A stretch of 64,000 nt of DNA from an uncultured Verrucomicrobiota bacterium (lineage in GTDB: Bacteria > Verrucomicrobiota > Verrucomicrobiia > Limisphaerales > UBA1412): positions 1 to 64,000 of the forward strand of contig CALXMK010000003.1 in the NCBI GenBank assembly GCA_944389455.1, given 5' to 3'. Below are positions 16,784 through 25,169 of the stretch, piece by piece. A program made the translations under genes and the position numbers. The notes beneath the pieces are model-generated. The model was not told the DNA's origin and did not search any database. It saw nothing but the letters and a program-made list of their open reading frames with translations. Every line of letters begins with the position of its first letter. Position 1 is the stretch's first letter.

Positions 16784-19700
16784 TTACGCTACATCAGGGT
16801 AGCGGGTATATACATACTCATAGATTTTCTGGCGATATGCGGTGATGCTCACCTCATCGTAGCAAGCCGGCAATTCCGCCCACAAGGTATCCCGAATTAG
16901 ATTGTCCACAGCAGCTTTGGTTTCCTGCTTGTCCGTCCAGTGATCCAACTCCGCAATTTTTGCCTTTACCTTTGCCAGCAGGTCAACTGCTACCTGCTTG
17001 ATCTTCTGAATGTCTTGCTTGGAAAGATTTTCAGAAAACAGCAGGTCATAAAGAGACAGTTCCTCGTCGCTGGAGAAACCCTCTCGCACGTACCGCTGCT
17101 CCTCCCGATCCATGCTGTTAGCCAGATCCATCAGATCCATAAAAGTCTTTTCAATGGTAGCCCGATTCTGTTCGCTATTGTAGTTCTCGATGATCTGCTG
17201 ATACCGCTCATAGTAGTTAATGCGTTGAGGATTGGAAAACAGCAGCTTATCAAGGCGCTCCTGGATGATGTCATCCAGGTCTTTGAGAATCAGATTTTTC
17301 CTTTTGGCTCTCGCAAATTCTCTTCGCAGCAGGTCAAAGTCAATTTTGCTGATGTCAAACTGACGGGAGGGGACAACGCTTTCTTCAGGTGCGTCCACTT
17401 GCACATACTCGCTGATAATGCTGTTGATTTCCACCATCAGATTCACATTGCTGGCACTCTTGCGCTTTTTCTGCAGCTCATGGAAGATAGCCACGATGGC
17501 TCCGTAATTCTTCCTGTCTGTCAAAGAAACGTCTTGACGGTCAGTGTACTTCATTAGGCGTATCAACTCGGTAGCATAAGTCTGGAACTGTTTCCGTTCT
17601 TTCAAGGTGCCGCTCACCGCATTGGCTGCCTCCTGGAGCAGCGCCAGCTTTTCAAAATCTTTCCCGTCAATCAGATCCTGCAAACGGAAATCATGCTGCT
17701 GCAAGTAGTCTTTTGCCGCCGAGATGGTATCCAGAATTCTGTCAATCAGCTTTTCTTTATCCACCGTGGGATCGGCACCGTCACCACCATCCTCGTTTGC
17801 CGTGTAGTCGGCCAAGGCCTTTCGCAGAGCCTTTACAATACCGATATAGTCCACGATGAGGCCGTTGCTTTTGCCCTCTGCCACACGGTTGGCCCGTGCA
17901 ATGGTCTGCATCAATGTGTGGGCCTTAAGGGGCTTGTCCAGATACAGACAAGACAGGCACTTCACATCAAAGCCGGTGAGCCACATAGCGCACACAAACA
18001 CCACCCGCAGAGGATTGGCCGGATCTTTAAACTCCTTGTCCAGTTCCCGTTTTTCCATCTTCTGTCGGTGTGTCTTGATGTCCAAGCCCCACTTCTGGAA
18101 CGTCTGAATCTCGTTCTGTTCCTGGCTGATAACCACCGCCATCTCGGTTTCTTTCATCCACTCCAGTTTGCGGCTCAGCTCCTGGGCCTCCTGCTGGGTG
18201 GCGTGCTTGATCTCCTGTTCCAATCTGGCGATCTCCTCCGCCCAGTACTTCTGCGCCAGATCATACATTCGGACACAGGTGACCTTGTTCAGGCAGACGA
18301 ACATGGCTTTGCCGCTGGTCCACAGGTCGGAGTAATGACCTACAAAATCCTTTGCAATAGACTCCAGGCGCTGCTGGGCAGTCAGCAGATGGATCTCCTT
18401 GGCAAACTCCCGCTCCAGCTTTTCCTGCTGGTCCACGTCCAGGTCGGCCCGCTCGATGGCATCCAGAATCCGGTCGGTGATCTCCGGGTTGTGCAGATCC
18501 GCGATTGTGTCGCCCCGGTTCTCATAGTACAGCGGCACCGTGGCGCCATCCTCTACCGCCCGCTTGAAGTCGTACACCGATATGTAGCTGCCGAAGGTGC
18601 GCTCAGTGATATTGTCGTTGGACAGCAAAGGCGTCCCGGTAAAGCCAATCCGTGAGGCGGTAGGCAGCAGCGCCGTCATATTGTCGGCAAAGATGCCGTA
18701 CTGGCTGCGGTGGGCCTCGTCAGACATGATGAGGATATCGTGGTCGGGATAAATGGGGTCCGGGGCGGCTTTGTTGAATTTCTGAATGAGGGTGAAAATG
18801 AAGCTGGGATTTCCCCGGAGTTTGTAGATTAAATCGTCACCGCTGGCAGCGATGAACTGTCTGGCTTTGGTCTTGCCCAGCAGACCGCAGTTTTCGAAAG
18901 TGTTGCTGATCTGCGTGTTCAGCTCGTCCCGGTCAGTGAGGATGACAATGGTGGGCGAGCCTGCGAACTTCCGCCGGATCTTTTGGGCCAGAAACACCAT
19001 GGAATAACTCTTTCCACTGCCCTGGGTGTGCCAGAAGACGCCCAGCTTGCCGTTGTTCAGCTTGCGAGCCTCGTAGGCCTTCACCGCTTCGTTGACGCCC
19101 AGATACTGATGATTGCGGGCTAGAATCTTGGCGGTGCGCCCGCCGGAGTGGTCATAGAGGATGAAGTTCTCCAGCAGATCCAAAAAGGTTTCCTTTTTGC
19201 AGATCCCCCGCAGCAGGGTCTCCAGAGCCACGTCGCCCTGTTCCTGCTCGCTGAGGCGCTTCCACTCATGGAAGAACTCGTATTTGCTGCCCAGCGTGCC
19301 CACCTTGGCCTCCAGACCGTTGGAGAGGATGAGAAAGGCGTTGTAGTAGAACAGATGGGGGATGGTGTCCAGATAGTCGGTATAGTTGTCCGTGTAGGCA
19401 TTCTGGACATCCACCGTATTCTTTTTCAGCTCCACGAACAGCAGGGGAATTCCATTCACAAAACCCACGATATCGGTGCGGCGGCGGTAGAGGTCGCCGT
19501 GGATTTTCAACTCTTTGATGGCCAGAAAATGGTTGTTGTTCGGCTTCTGAAAGTCGATGACCGCCGCTTTTTTCTCCTCTGTCCGGCCGCCGGGGCGCTG
19601 CACGGTCACGGGAATGCCATCCCGAATCAGGGCATACTTCTCCTCGTTGATCTGCATGAGAGAGGCAGTGGAAAGGCGGTTCTCCATCTTCTTTTGAGCC

Positions 19701-19921
19701 TCGTCCAACTGAGTGGCGGTGAGCCACGGATTGAGCCGCTGGAGAGCTTCTCGAAAATACCGGGTGAGCAGAATTTCATGGTAGCTTGTCCGGCCAAAGG
19801 TGCCGTCCTTACCCAACTGTTCTGTGTTGTAGGCAAAGGCAACCTCCCAGCCCAGCTCCCGCTCCAGCAGGTGCCCGGCCGATTCCTGGACAAGAATATT
19901 TTCGGAGTAGTCGTAGCTCAT
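16784..19921 (-). CDS. hsdR: Type I restriction enzyme R subunit
   Basis: The ~1045-residue motor/nuclease subunit of a type I R-M complex. The N-terminal PD-(D/E)XK nuclease is visible as RTDIVGFVNGIPLLFVELKK. Walker A is HTQGSGKSYSM (near residue 300), the DEAH box is MSDEAHRSQYG (near 400), and later helicase motifs are RIGFTGTPLL and QTIARANRVAEGKSNG. The C-terminal helical domain is complete, so the gene appears intact. The ATG at 19921 is preceded by AGGAG; a GTG one codon upstream is also possible. It is the last gene of the island operon. Base composition is visibly more GC-rich than host genes. Its cleavage role depends on HsdM and HsdS, and HsdM here has an amber codon. Confidence 0.93.
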   Translation of the reverse strand: MSYDYSENILVQESAGHLLERELGWEVAFAYNTEQLGKDGTFGRTSYHEILLTRYFREALQRLNPWLTATQLDEAQKKMENRLSTASLMQINEEKYALIRDGIPVTVQRPGGRTEEKKAAVIDFQKPNNNHFLAIKELKIHGDLYRRRTDIVGFVNGIPLLFVELKKNTVDVQNAYTDNYTDYLDTIPHLFYYNAFLILSNGLEAKVGTLGSKYEFFHEWKRLSEQEQGDVALETLLRGICKKETFLDLLENFILYDHSGGRTAKILARNHQYLGVNEAVKAYEARKLNNGKLGVFWHTQGSGKSYSMVFLAQKIRRKFAGSPTIVILTDRDELNTQISNTFENCGLLGKTKARQFIAASGDDLIYKLRGNPSFIFTLIQKFNKAAPDPIYPDHDILIMSDEAHRSQYGIFADNMTALLPTASRIGFTGTPLLSNDNITERTFGSYISVYDFKRAVEDGATVPLYYENRGDTIADLHNPEITDRILDAIERADLDVDQQEKLEREFAKEIHLLTAQQRLESIAKDFVGHYSDLWTSGKAMFVCLNKVTCVRMYDLAQKYWAEEIARLEQEIKHATQQEAQELSRKLEWMKETEMAVVISQEQNEIQTFQKWGLDIKTHRQKMEKRELDKEFKDPANPLRVVFVCAMWLTGFDVKCLSCLYLDKPLKAHTLMQTIARANRVAEGKSNGLIVDYIGIVKALRKALADYTANEDGGDGADPTVDKEKLIDRILDTISAAKDYLQQHDFRLQDLIDGKDFEKLALLQEAANAVSGTLKERKQFQTYATELIRLMKYTDRQDVSLTDRKNYGAIVAIFHELQKKRKSASNVNLMVEINSIISEYVQVDAPEESVVPSRQFDISKIDFDLLRREFARAKRKNLILKDLDDIIQERLDKLLFSNPQRINYYERYQQIIENYNSEQNRATIEKTFMDLMDLANSMDREEQRYVREGFSSDEELSLYDLLFSENLSKQDIQKIKQVAVDLLAKVKAKIAELDHWTDKQETKAAVDNLIRDTLWAELPACYDEVSITAYRQKIYEYVYTRYPDVA

Positions 19922-19932
19922 CACGTGATCTC

Positions 19933-20370
19933 CTAACTGATTGCATGATAGATCTCAAGTTTTAATTTTTCATCTGTGTTATATGTCCCACTCATAATGG
20001 ATTCCATGATTCTATGAAGGAGATCCTTATGAATCTTTCCTGCGGCAACCTGATAACTTATGTTTTCCATAATGATAAAAAAGTCTTTGGCGATTGCCAT
20101 GTATCCATTGAGGAGCAAAAACTGTGCACAAAGCGTAATTGCCAGCCGCTTGTTTCCATCCGCAAAGCAATGAAACTGACAGGTGCAGAAAAAGAGATGC
20201 GTAATTTTATCAATGAATGTGGGATAATAATCATCATTTTGGATGTTCTGCAAAACACTTTCCAGTCGGTCTAAATCGAAATGTTCCAAAGTCCCACCGC
20301 CGCTGTATTGAATGGTTTTTCGATGGGTTTCTTTGGTCTGCTCAAGAGTAATATAAACAATACTATCCAT
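19933..20370 (-). CDS. Fic/Doc-family protein in the R-M operon
   Basis: A ~145-residue Fic-fold protein. The active-site motif HCFADGNKRLA matches HxFx(D/E)GN(K/R)R, with the catalytic His and the phosphate-binding GNKR present. Fic enzymes transfer AMP or other nucleotide-derived groups to proteins; Doc-type members phosphorylate EF-Tu. I see no (S/T)xxxE(G/N) inhibitory motif in it or in the preceding RhuM-like protein by eye. The ATG at 20370 lies one base after the rhuM-like stop; a GTG at 20379 would overlap by 8 bp. Together the two look like a toxin/partner pair embedded between hsdS and hsdR. Confidence 0.85.
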   Translation of the reverse strand: MDSIVYITLEQTKETHRKTIQYSGGGTLEHFDLDRLESVLQNIQNDDYYPTFIDKITHLFFCTCQFHCFADGNKRLAITLCAQFLLLNGYMAIAKDFFIIMENISYQVAAGKIHKDLLHRIMESIMSGTYNTDEKLKLEIYHAIS

Positions 20371-20371
20371 A

Positions 20372-21388
20372 TTACTCACGCTCCTTTAGCCTCTTTAAAA
20401 TCTCCTGATTTTCTGCCATTAGACGTTCGAGCTCATCTCCAGCGGCCCCCAAAAACTTTTGATATTCGTCCTTGTCCAAGGGCTGAATATATTCCGAGAG
20501 TTGGTAGTGGAATGCATCTCTTAGAGCCATGTCTCTGCTTGCCATTTTTGTTCTGCCTCGTTGGATCAGAGGTTTCCACAAAGCCATATTTTCAAACTCT
20601 TTGAAAAGAGCCTCTACTTCTTGGCGTGATAAACGGTGACCGCATTTCTCATACTTCTGCCGGATTGCATCTGCAAGTCCATTTTCGTATGCTGCGATAA
20701 TATCTAAAATTTCACTATAAAATGTGTCTCTAACCTTGTCTTTTGCTTTTAAGTCGAGGATTTTTTTGTATTCTTTGGCTTTTTCACGGAAGATACTGAC
20801 ATAGATCATATCAGTAAAGTGAGCATACTTGTATCGATCATCTTCCACATACTCTTTCAAGGCATTCGTAAAATGGCGGCGATAGTTATCTTCTTGTAAA
20901 GAAGAGAAGACGAAATCCTTGTCACGCTGGTTAATATATTTGGTTCCTCCACCAGTTTTGCGATTGATTAAATCAATGACAACATCCAGCATAAGTTGGC
21001 GCAGAGCTTTTGCAGGCTCACTTTCCGATAAGAGCATGGCCATGTTGAGGAAGGCACGAAAATCAAAGACACCCAATACCGTAGTTTTGGTAGGGACATT
21101 AATGTCCTTACCAAAACTCTTAGCAGCTTCCAAAAAAGACTTCAGGTGTTTCCCTCGCAGCACACGATATCCGTTTTGTGTCAACTCCTCGCTATTTTGC
21201 TCAATATAACGACTAATTGTTCGAATATCCACCTGAAAGAAAGATGCTGTCATTTCCCTTGTTACATAAACACTATTGTTCCATGGAATACCTTCCAACC
21301 CGCACCGAGGCTGTATTTCTTCTATCGCCAACTCATTATTCAGAATGTTTTGTCGATCAATTTGCGAATTTGTCAAATCTTTTGTCAT
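20372..21388 (-). CDS. RhuM-family DNA-binding protein
   Basis: A 338-residue protein of the RhuM (virulence_RhuM) family. The N-terminal part has SVYVTREMTASFFQVDIRTI, a winged-HTH-like recognition region. The middle has VLGVFDFRAFLNMAMLLSES and the long helical FVFSSLQEDNYRRHFTNAL that mark the family. RhuM-like genes often sit inside type I R-M loci next to Fic genes, and they may act as partner or regulator of the Fic protein (inference). It starts 3 bp after the hsdS stop and abuts fic. The DNA here is less GC-rich than hsdR or hsdM, hinting that this cassette moves separately. Confidence 0.85.
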   Translation of the reverse strand: MTKDLTNSQIDRQNILNNELAIEEIQPRCGLEGIPWNNSVYVTREMTASFFQVDIRTISRYIEQNSEELTQNGYRVLRGKHLKSFLEAAKSFGKDINVPTKTTVLGVFDFRAFLNMAMLLSESEPAKALRQLMLDVVIDLINRKTGGGTKYINQRDKDFVFSSLQEDNYRRHFTNALKEYVEDDRYKYAHFTDMIYVSIFREKAKEYKKILDLKAKDKVRDTFYSEILDIIAAYENGLADAIRQKYEKCGHRLSRQEVEALFKEFENMALWKPLIQRGRTKMASRDMALRDAFHYQLSEYIQPLDKDEYQKFLGAAGDELERLMAENQEILKRLKERE

Positions 21389-21390
21389 AT

Positions 21391-22587
21391 TTATACCTCC
21401 AATTCTCCGCTCATCAGTTTGGGAAGCAAGCGGTCACGGGCGTTTGTCAAATGTTCAATTTGAGAATTTACTGTATTAATCTTATCATGAATAGATTGTA
21501 CAGATACTTCAAATCTTTTTCCAAGCGCTTCTGATGGAATTAAAATATCTAAATCCTGTATGGTGCCTCTGCTAAGTTCAAGCTGATTGGTAGAACCCTT
21601 TCCCATTCCCATAAAATACGATTGATAAGATTTTAAGCAATGGAATAAATATTGTTTTCCAAAACCTGACTTAGCCCGTACAAGTGTCACATGAGAATCA
21701 AATGTAGTTTGCGGGTGATTGCCAAATATTTGTCCAACTCTTCCTAAAGTTCCAGCTCCCGTCGAACAAATAACAGTATCGCTGTCTTGTAAATTCATGG
21801 CATCCGGGTATGTCTTCTCCTGCTTTCTGGCCTCATCGAATGTGACAACAGTTTGTCTAATACATTTTTGGTTAATAACCGTGAGATTAGCTTGGTCATT
21901 ATATTTTGGAGAAATACCTCGCCGGAGTACAGAAGAAACATCTAAAACCGCTGATTTCTTCCACCCCTTCGGCACACCGTCCACGATTTTGGTGTGCTCA
22001 TGGCCGGGGAAGCGCAGGTCTACAAACCACTCTTTATACAGACGCTGGGCCGCTTCTTCCAGCAGTTTGATCTGCTTTCGGTTGTTCTCGATAAGGCCGT
22101 CATAAGCAGAGAGAATATCAGCAATCCGGCGCTGGATTTCAAACGGTGGCGCCGGAAATTCTATTGTCGATAGTTTTTGCCATGACAAATTGTCTTGTGC
22201 TGTCCCCTGAGAAATCTGTTTGCAGTCCCGCTGGAGCATATCAAAGCAGTATTTGACGAACCGGACATCTGAAATCCCGTCATAGGGAATAAAACCCATG
22301 ACGCTATCAGGAAAACACGCAGGAATTCCCAAAATACCAGTATCAGCAATATTGGCTGCAATCGTTATACAGAGAGTCCCAACATCCCATAGTTTGCTCT
22401 GTGCCAAGCCTGTTTCATTATAAGTATCGGAATACTCTGTAATATAAAAATTCGCATTTTTTACATCCGCAGTTTGGATAAATGGATACCGCCCGCCAAA
22501 TAATTTAGGGTCGTTGCGAGGGCGGTGTTTTGATTTTCCTCTTGAAACACTACCAAGTTGATCTAATGTTTTTTTCTCCCAACTCAC
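21391..22587 (-). CDS. hsdS: Type I restriction-modification specificity subunit
   Basis: A ~398-residue specificity subunit with two target-recognition domains. The first covers ~residues 1-165. The central conserved helix is PFEIQRRIADILSAYDGLIE and the C-terminal conserved helix is NTVNSQIEHLTNARDRLLPK. The start is the GTG at 22587, which overlaps the hsdM stop in the sequence GTGA with GGAGGAG just upstream. An ATG six codons earlier (22605) would extend into hsdM and is less likely. The recognition sequence cannot be deduced. Confidence 0.92.
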   Translation of the reverse strand: MSWEKKTLDQLGSVSRGKSKHRPRNDPKLFGGRYPFIQTADVKNANFYITEYSDTYNETGLAQSKLWDVGTLCITIAANIADTGILGIPACFPDSVMGFIPYDGISDVRFVKYCFDMLQRDCKQISQGTAQDNLSWQKLSTIEFPAPPFEIQRRIADILSAYDGLIENNRKQIKLLEEAAQRLYKEWFVDLRFPGHEHTKIVDGVPKGWKKSAVLDVSSVLRRGISPKYNDQANLTVINQKCIRQTVVTFDEARKQEKTYPDAMNLQDSDTVICSTGAGTLGRVGQIFGNHPQTTFDSHVTLVRAKSGFGKQYLFHCLKSYQSYFMGMGKGSTNQLELSRGTIQDLDILIPSEALGKRFEVSVQSIHDKINTVNSQIEHLTNARDRLLPKLMSGELEV

Positions 22588-24404
22588 AGCCCCATCTCCT
22601 CCCAATTCTTCGAGATGGTCTCCATCAGGCGGTTAGATTCCTCCTGCAAGGAGCGCAGTTCCTGATGAATCTCGGTCATGCGCTGGTGGAAATCCACACC
22701 ATCATCCTCGGTAGGAGCTACCTCCACATAAGCGCCGGGGGTGAGAGAATAACCCTTGGCCTTGATCTCTTCCAGTGTGGCCACCTTGCACAGGCCGGGA
22801 ATATCGGCATAGTTACCCTCGCCGAATTTCTCCGTCAGCCAGAGAGCCTCTTTGGCAACCGTCAGCTTTTGCTCTATGGCCTGAATGGTATCCTGATATT
22901 CTGCCTCGATTCGCTTTTTCTCTTTGCGGGCTGCCTGGGCCACAGCCTCTTTCGCCTCCGCCCGCGCATTTTCCAGATCGGTCTCCAGTTGTTCCGCCCG
23001 ATCTGGAAAAGACAACATCTCCCCCAGCTCCTGGCGGTATTCCTCCAGCAGTGCCCGGTATTTGTCCACCTCTCCCCGGTACAGCCACACAATGGCGTTC
23101 AGATTCTTGAGCTGCCACTCGCTCCACTCGTTCAGGGTGCGGTCCACCACGGTGTAATAGTTCCGGGCGTCGATGAATAACACCTTGTCCCGCAGTTCTT
23201 CCCGTTTCCCTTTGTCAAAGAACCACAGGGAGCAGGGCAGACTCTTGGTGTAGAAAAAGTTGTTGCCCACGCTGACCATCACATCTACATGGCCGGTTTT
23301 GACCAGCTGCTCCCGGATGTCCTTGTCCTTGCCCTGGCTGTCGGTGGCGGAAGAAGCCATGACAAAGCCAGCCCGGCCGCGCTCGTTCAGGTAGGCGTAG
23401 AAGTAGGAGATCCACAGGTAATTGGCGTTGCCCACCTCTTTGTTCTTGTTGACGGAAGGCAGCCCGAAGGGAAGCCGCCCGGCGTTTTGGGCAGACTCCG
23501 ATTTCACCTTGTCCACATTGAAAGGGGGATTGGCCATCACATAGTCGCACTCGCCCGCCAGATTGTGGGCGTCGTGATAGAAGGTGTTGGCCTCGTCGCC
23601 GGACTTGATGACGCCGGTGAGGCCGTGTACCGCCAGATTCATCAGGCACAGTTTGGCGTTGTACTCCACCTTCTCCTGCCCGTAAAAGGTCATGGAAGCG
23701 TTGGCCCGCATTCCGGCGTGCTCCACAAAGTCGCCGGTCTGGACAAACATCCCGCCGCTGCCGCAGGCCGGGTCCAGCAGGACGCCCTGGGTGGGCTCCA
23801 GCACATTGACGATCATTTTGACCAAGGACTTGGGGGTAAAGAACACACCGTCATCCTGAGCGATGTTCTTGGCAAATTTATTGAGGAAGTACTCGTAGAT
23901 CCGGCCTACAATGTCGCCGCCCACCACGTCCAGGGCGCTCTTGTTGAAGATCCGCAGCAGCTCGGCCAGCAGTTCATCGGAAAACATGGTGTAGTCCTTG
24001 GGCAGCACGCCGGAGAGCTGCTCGCTTTGCTGCTCCACCAGCTCCATGGCGTTGTTCACCACTTCGCCCAGGCAGTTCATAACCTCGCCCCGCCAGCTGG
24101 TCAGTCCGGCGGAGGGGAGGTTCTTCGGCAGTTCCACCAAGTAGGCATACTAGGCCTCACAGGGGAGAAACAGGGCACTGCGGGAAGCAAAGTCGCTGGC
24201 CTCCACCGGCAGCACTCGCCCGCCGCGCATGGGGCGGTCCTTCAAAATCTCAGCCTCTACCAGTTTAAAGCGGCTGTACGCATAACGCAAGAAGATCAGG
24301 CCTAGGACGGGCATACAATATTGGTTCGAGGTCAGCTTGGAGCCTGCCCGCAGCAGGTCGGCGGATTCCCACAGCTCGGTTTCCAGTTTGCGAATGTTAA
24401 TCAT
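22584..24404 (-). pseudogene. hsdM: Type I DNA methyltransferase subunit interrupted by an in-frame TAG
   Basis: The N-terminal part starts at ATG 24404 after a strong GGAGG site and reads MINIRKLETELWESADLLRA to SALFLPCEA. A TAG at 24150-24152 (codon 85) follows, and the same frame continues YAYLVELPKNLPSAGLTSW through motif I DPACGSGGMF and motif IV NPPF to the normal end. No bases are lost: one substitution (for example CAG or AAG to TAG) explains it. The full length would be ~605 residues, normal for HsdM N6-adenine methylases. Unless amber is read through, no full HsdM is made, and the R-M complex would be inactive. A base-calling error or a suppressor tRNA are the alternatives. Confidence 0.9.
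24150..24152 (-). other. In-frame amber codon in hsdM
   Basis: CTA on the plus strand is TAG on the coding strand, 84 codons after the hsdM start, with coding similarity continuing in the same frame on both sides. Confidence 0.9.
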
Positions 24405-24612
24405 GTTTTTCCTCCGGGATATATTCCATAATCTCGCCAAAGTCCGCATTGACCGTCCAGCAAATTCGTTCCAGAATTGCAAGATTGACTGCTTCATCTC
24501 GGCTTAGCTTTGTCATCGTATTGGGGGCGATGCCGGCAGCCTTCCGCAGATCTGCTCGGCTCATTTTTTTATCGATCAACAGCTTCCAAAGTCTGTTGTA
24601 TGGAGCAGCCAT
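24397..24612 (-). CDS. XRE/Cro-type helix-turn-helix regulator of the R-M operon
   Basis: A 71-residue Cro/CI-like regulator of the small HTH_26 type: MSRADLRKAAGIAPNTMTKL is the helix-turn-helix. It is the first gene of the operon and its stop overlaps the hsdM start region by 8 bp. The strong site CCGGAGGAAACGCGA precedes its ATG. A perfect inverted repeat just upstream of the promoter (24682-24701) is its likely operator. Such controller genes time methylase and nuclease expression after entry into a new cell. Confidence 0.85.
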   Translation of the reverse strand: MAAPYNRLWKLLIDKKMSRADLRKAAGIAPNTMTKLSRDEAVNLAILERICWTVNADFGEIMEYIPEEKHD

Positions 24613-24647
24613 TCGCGTTTCCTCCGGGGTTATGAAAATACAATCTA

Positions 24648-24676
24648 AGTATAGCAGAGTGTGTTGCCATAAACAA
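24648..24676 (-). promoter_or_regulatory. Promoter of the R-M operon
   Basis: On the minus strand TTGTTT (24676-24671), a 17-bp spacer and TATACT (24653-24648), 35 bp before the XRE start codon. Confidence 0.6.
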
Positions 24677-24681
24677 AGGAT

Positions 24682-24701
24682 TATCGCACTCTCTTGCGAT
24701 A
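24682..24701. promoter_or_regulatory. Likely operator for the XRE regulator
   Basis: TATCGCA (24682-24688), a 6-bp spacer, then TGCGATA (24695-24701): a perfect 7-bp inverted repeat 5 bp upstream of the -35 box. Confidence 0.55.
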
Positions 24702-24711
24702 TTTGTCAAAT

Positions 24712-24764
24712 AAAACAGGCACAGAAATCTGCCCGGTTTGCGTGCAGATTTCTGTGTCTGTTTT
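24712..24764. terminator. Long hairpin terminator at the right end of the island
   Basis: A 21-bp stem (24712-24732 with 24744-24764) with one mismatch, A-rich on one side and T-rich on the other. It would end the truncated donor gene at 24771-24821. Confidence 0.8.
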
Positions 24765-24770
24765 AGCTGT

Positions 24771-24821
24771 TCAGGCTGGTGCATATCCAATGTGCGGGTG
24801 CAGGATGGATAGCCACTGGAC
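24771..24821 (-). pseudogene. Possible truncated 3' end of a second donor gene
   Basis: On the minus strand a frame enters from the repeat edge as VQWLSILHPHIGYAPA then TGA, just before the strong hairpin at 24712-24764. Sixteen codons are too few to identify. The position (coding end, then terminator) is what suggests a gene end. Confidence 0.3.
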
Positions 24822-25169
24822 GAACAGGAGAGGGATAAATACAAAACAGGAGGTAAACATAAGCAAGCAGTGTTTATCTCCTGTTTGATTCGCTTGTTTT
24901 AAGCAAGTTTAGGATGAAGCCGGAGTGTAAACCAAAATCGGTTTGCGGGCCGCTGTCACTTCGTCCGGTCTGCCAATAGGCATTTTGACAGGGTGTTGTT
25001 TAAAGGCGGCAGGATCAGCTTTAGCTTCCCGAAGAAGTTCTAAGATAGTATCGCAAGCTTGATCCAGAGTTTGTTTGGATTCCGTTTCGGTCGGTTCAAA
25101 CATGAGCGCTTCATGTACGATGAGTGGAAAGTAGATAGTCGGAGGATGGATGCCCCGATCAATGAGCGC
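24822..25169. repeat. Right copy of perfect 348-bp direct repeat
   Basis: Identical to 16178-16525. Here it is part of the intact gcvPB. The unit from one repeat copy to the next is 8,644 bp, which is what a recombination between the copies would excise. Confidence 0.97.
24843..24886 (-). terminator. gcv operon terminator, right copy
   Basis: The same hairpin as at 16199-16242, in its native place 23 bp after the gcvPB stop codon. Confidence 0.75.

Noticed and set aside
17693..18655. Long plus-strand frame of 320 codons
   Set aside because: Lies wholly antisense to hsdR in a GC-rich region and shows no domain; a shadow frame.
19148..19936. Plus-strand frame of 262 codons opposite the hsdR N-terminus
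   Set aside because: Antisense to the nuclease domain of hsdR and without recognisable features.
24150..24152. TAG as a reassigned sense codon
   Set aside because: No excess of in-frame TAG was noticed in other genes of the window, so a lineage-wide code change is unlikely.
23289..24305. Long plus-strand frame of 338 codons
   Set aside because: Antisense to hsdM, which carries clear methylase motifs; a codon-bias artefact.
16178..25169. Island as a prophage or classical integrative element
   Set aside because: No integrase, transposase, portal, capsid or relaxase gene is present; repeats are too long for att sites.
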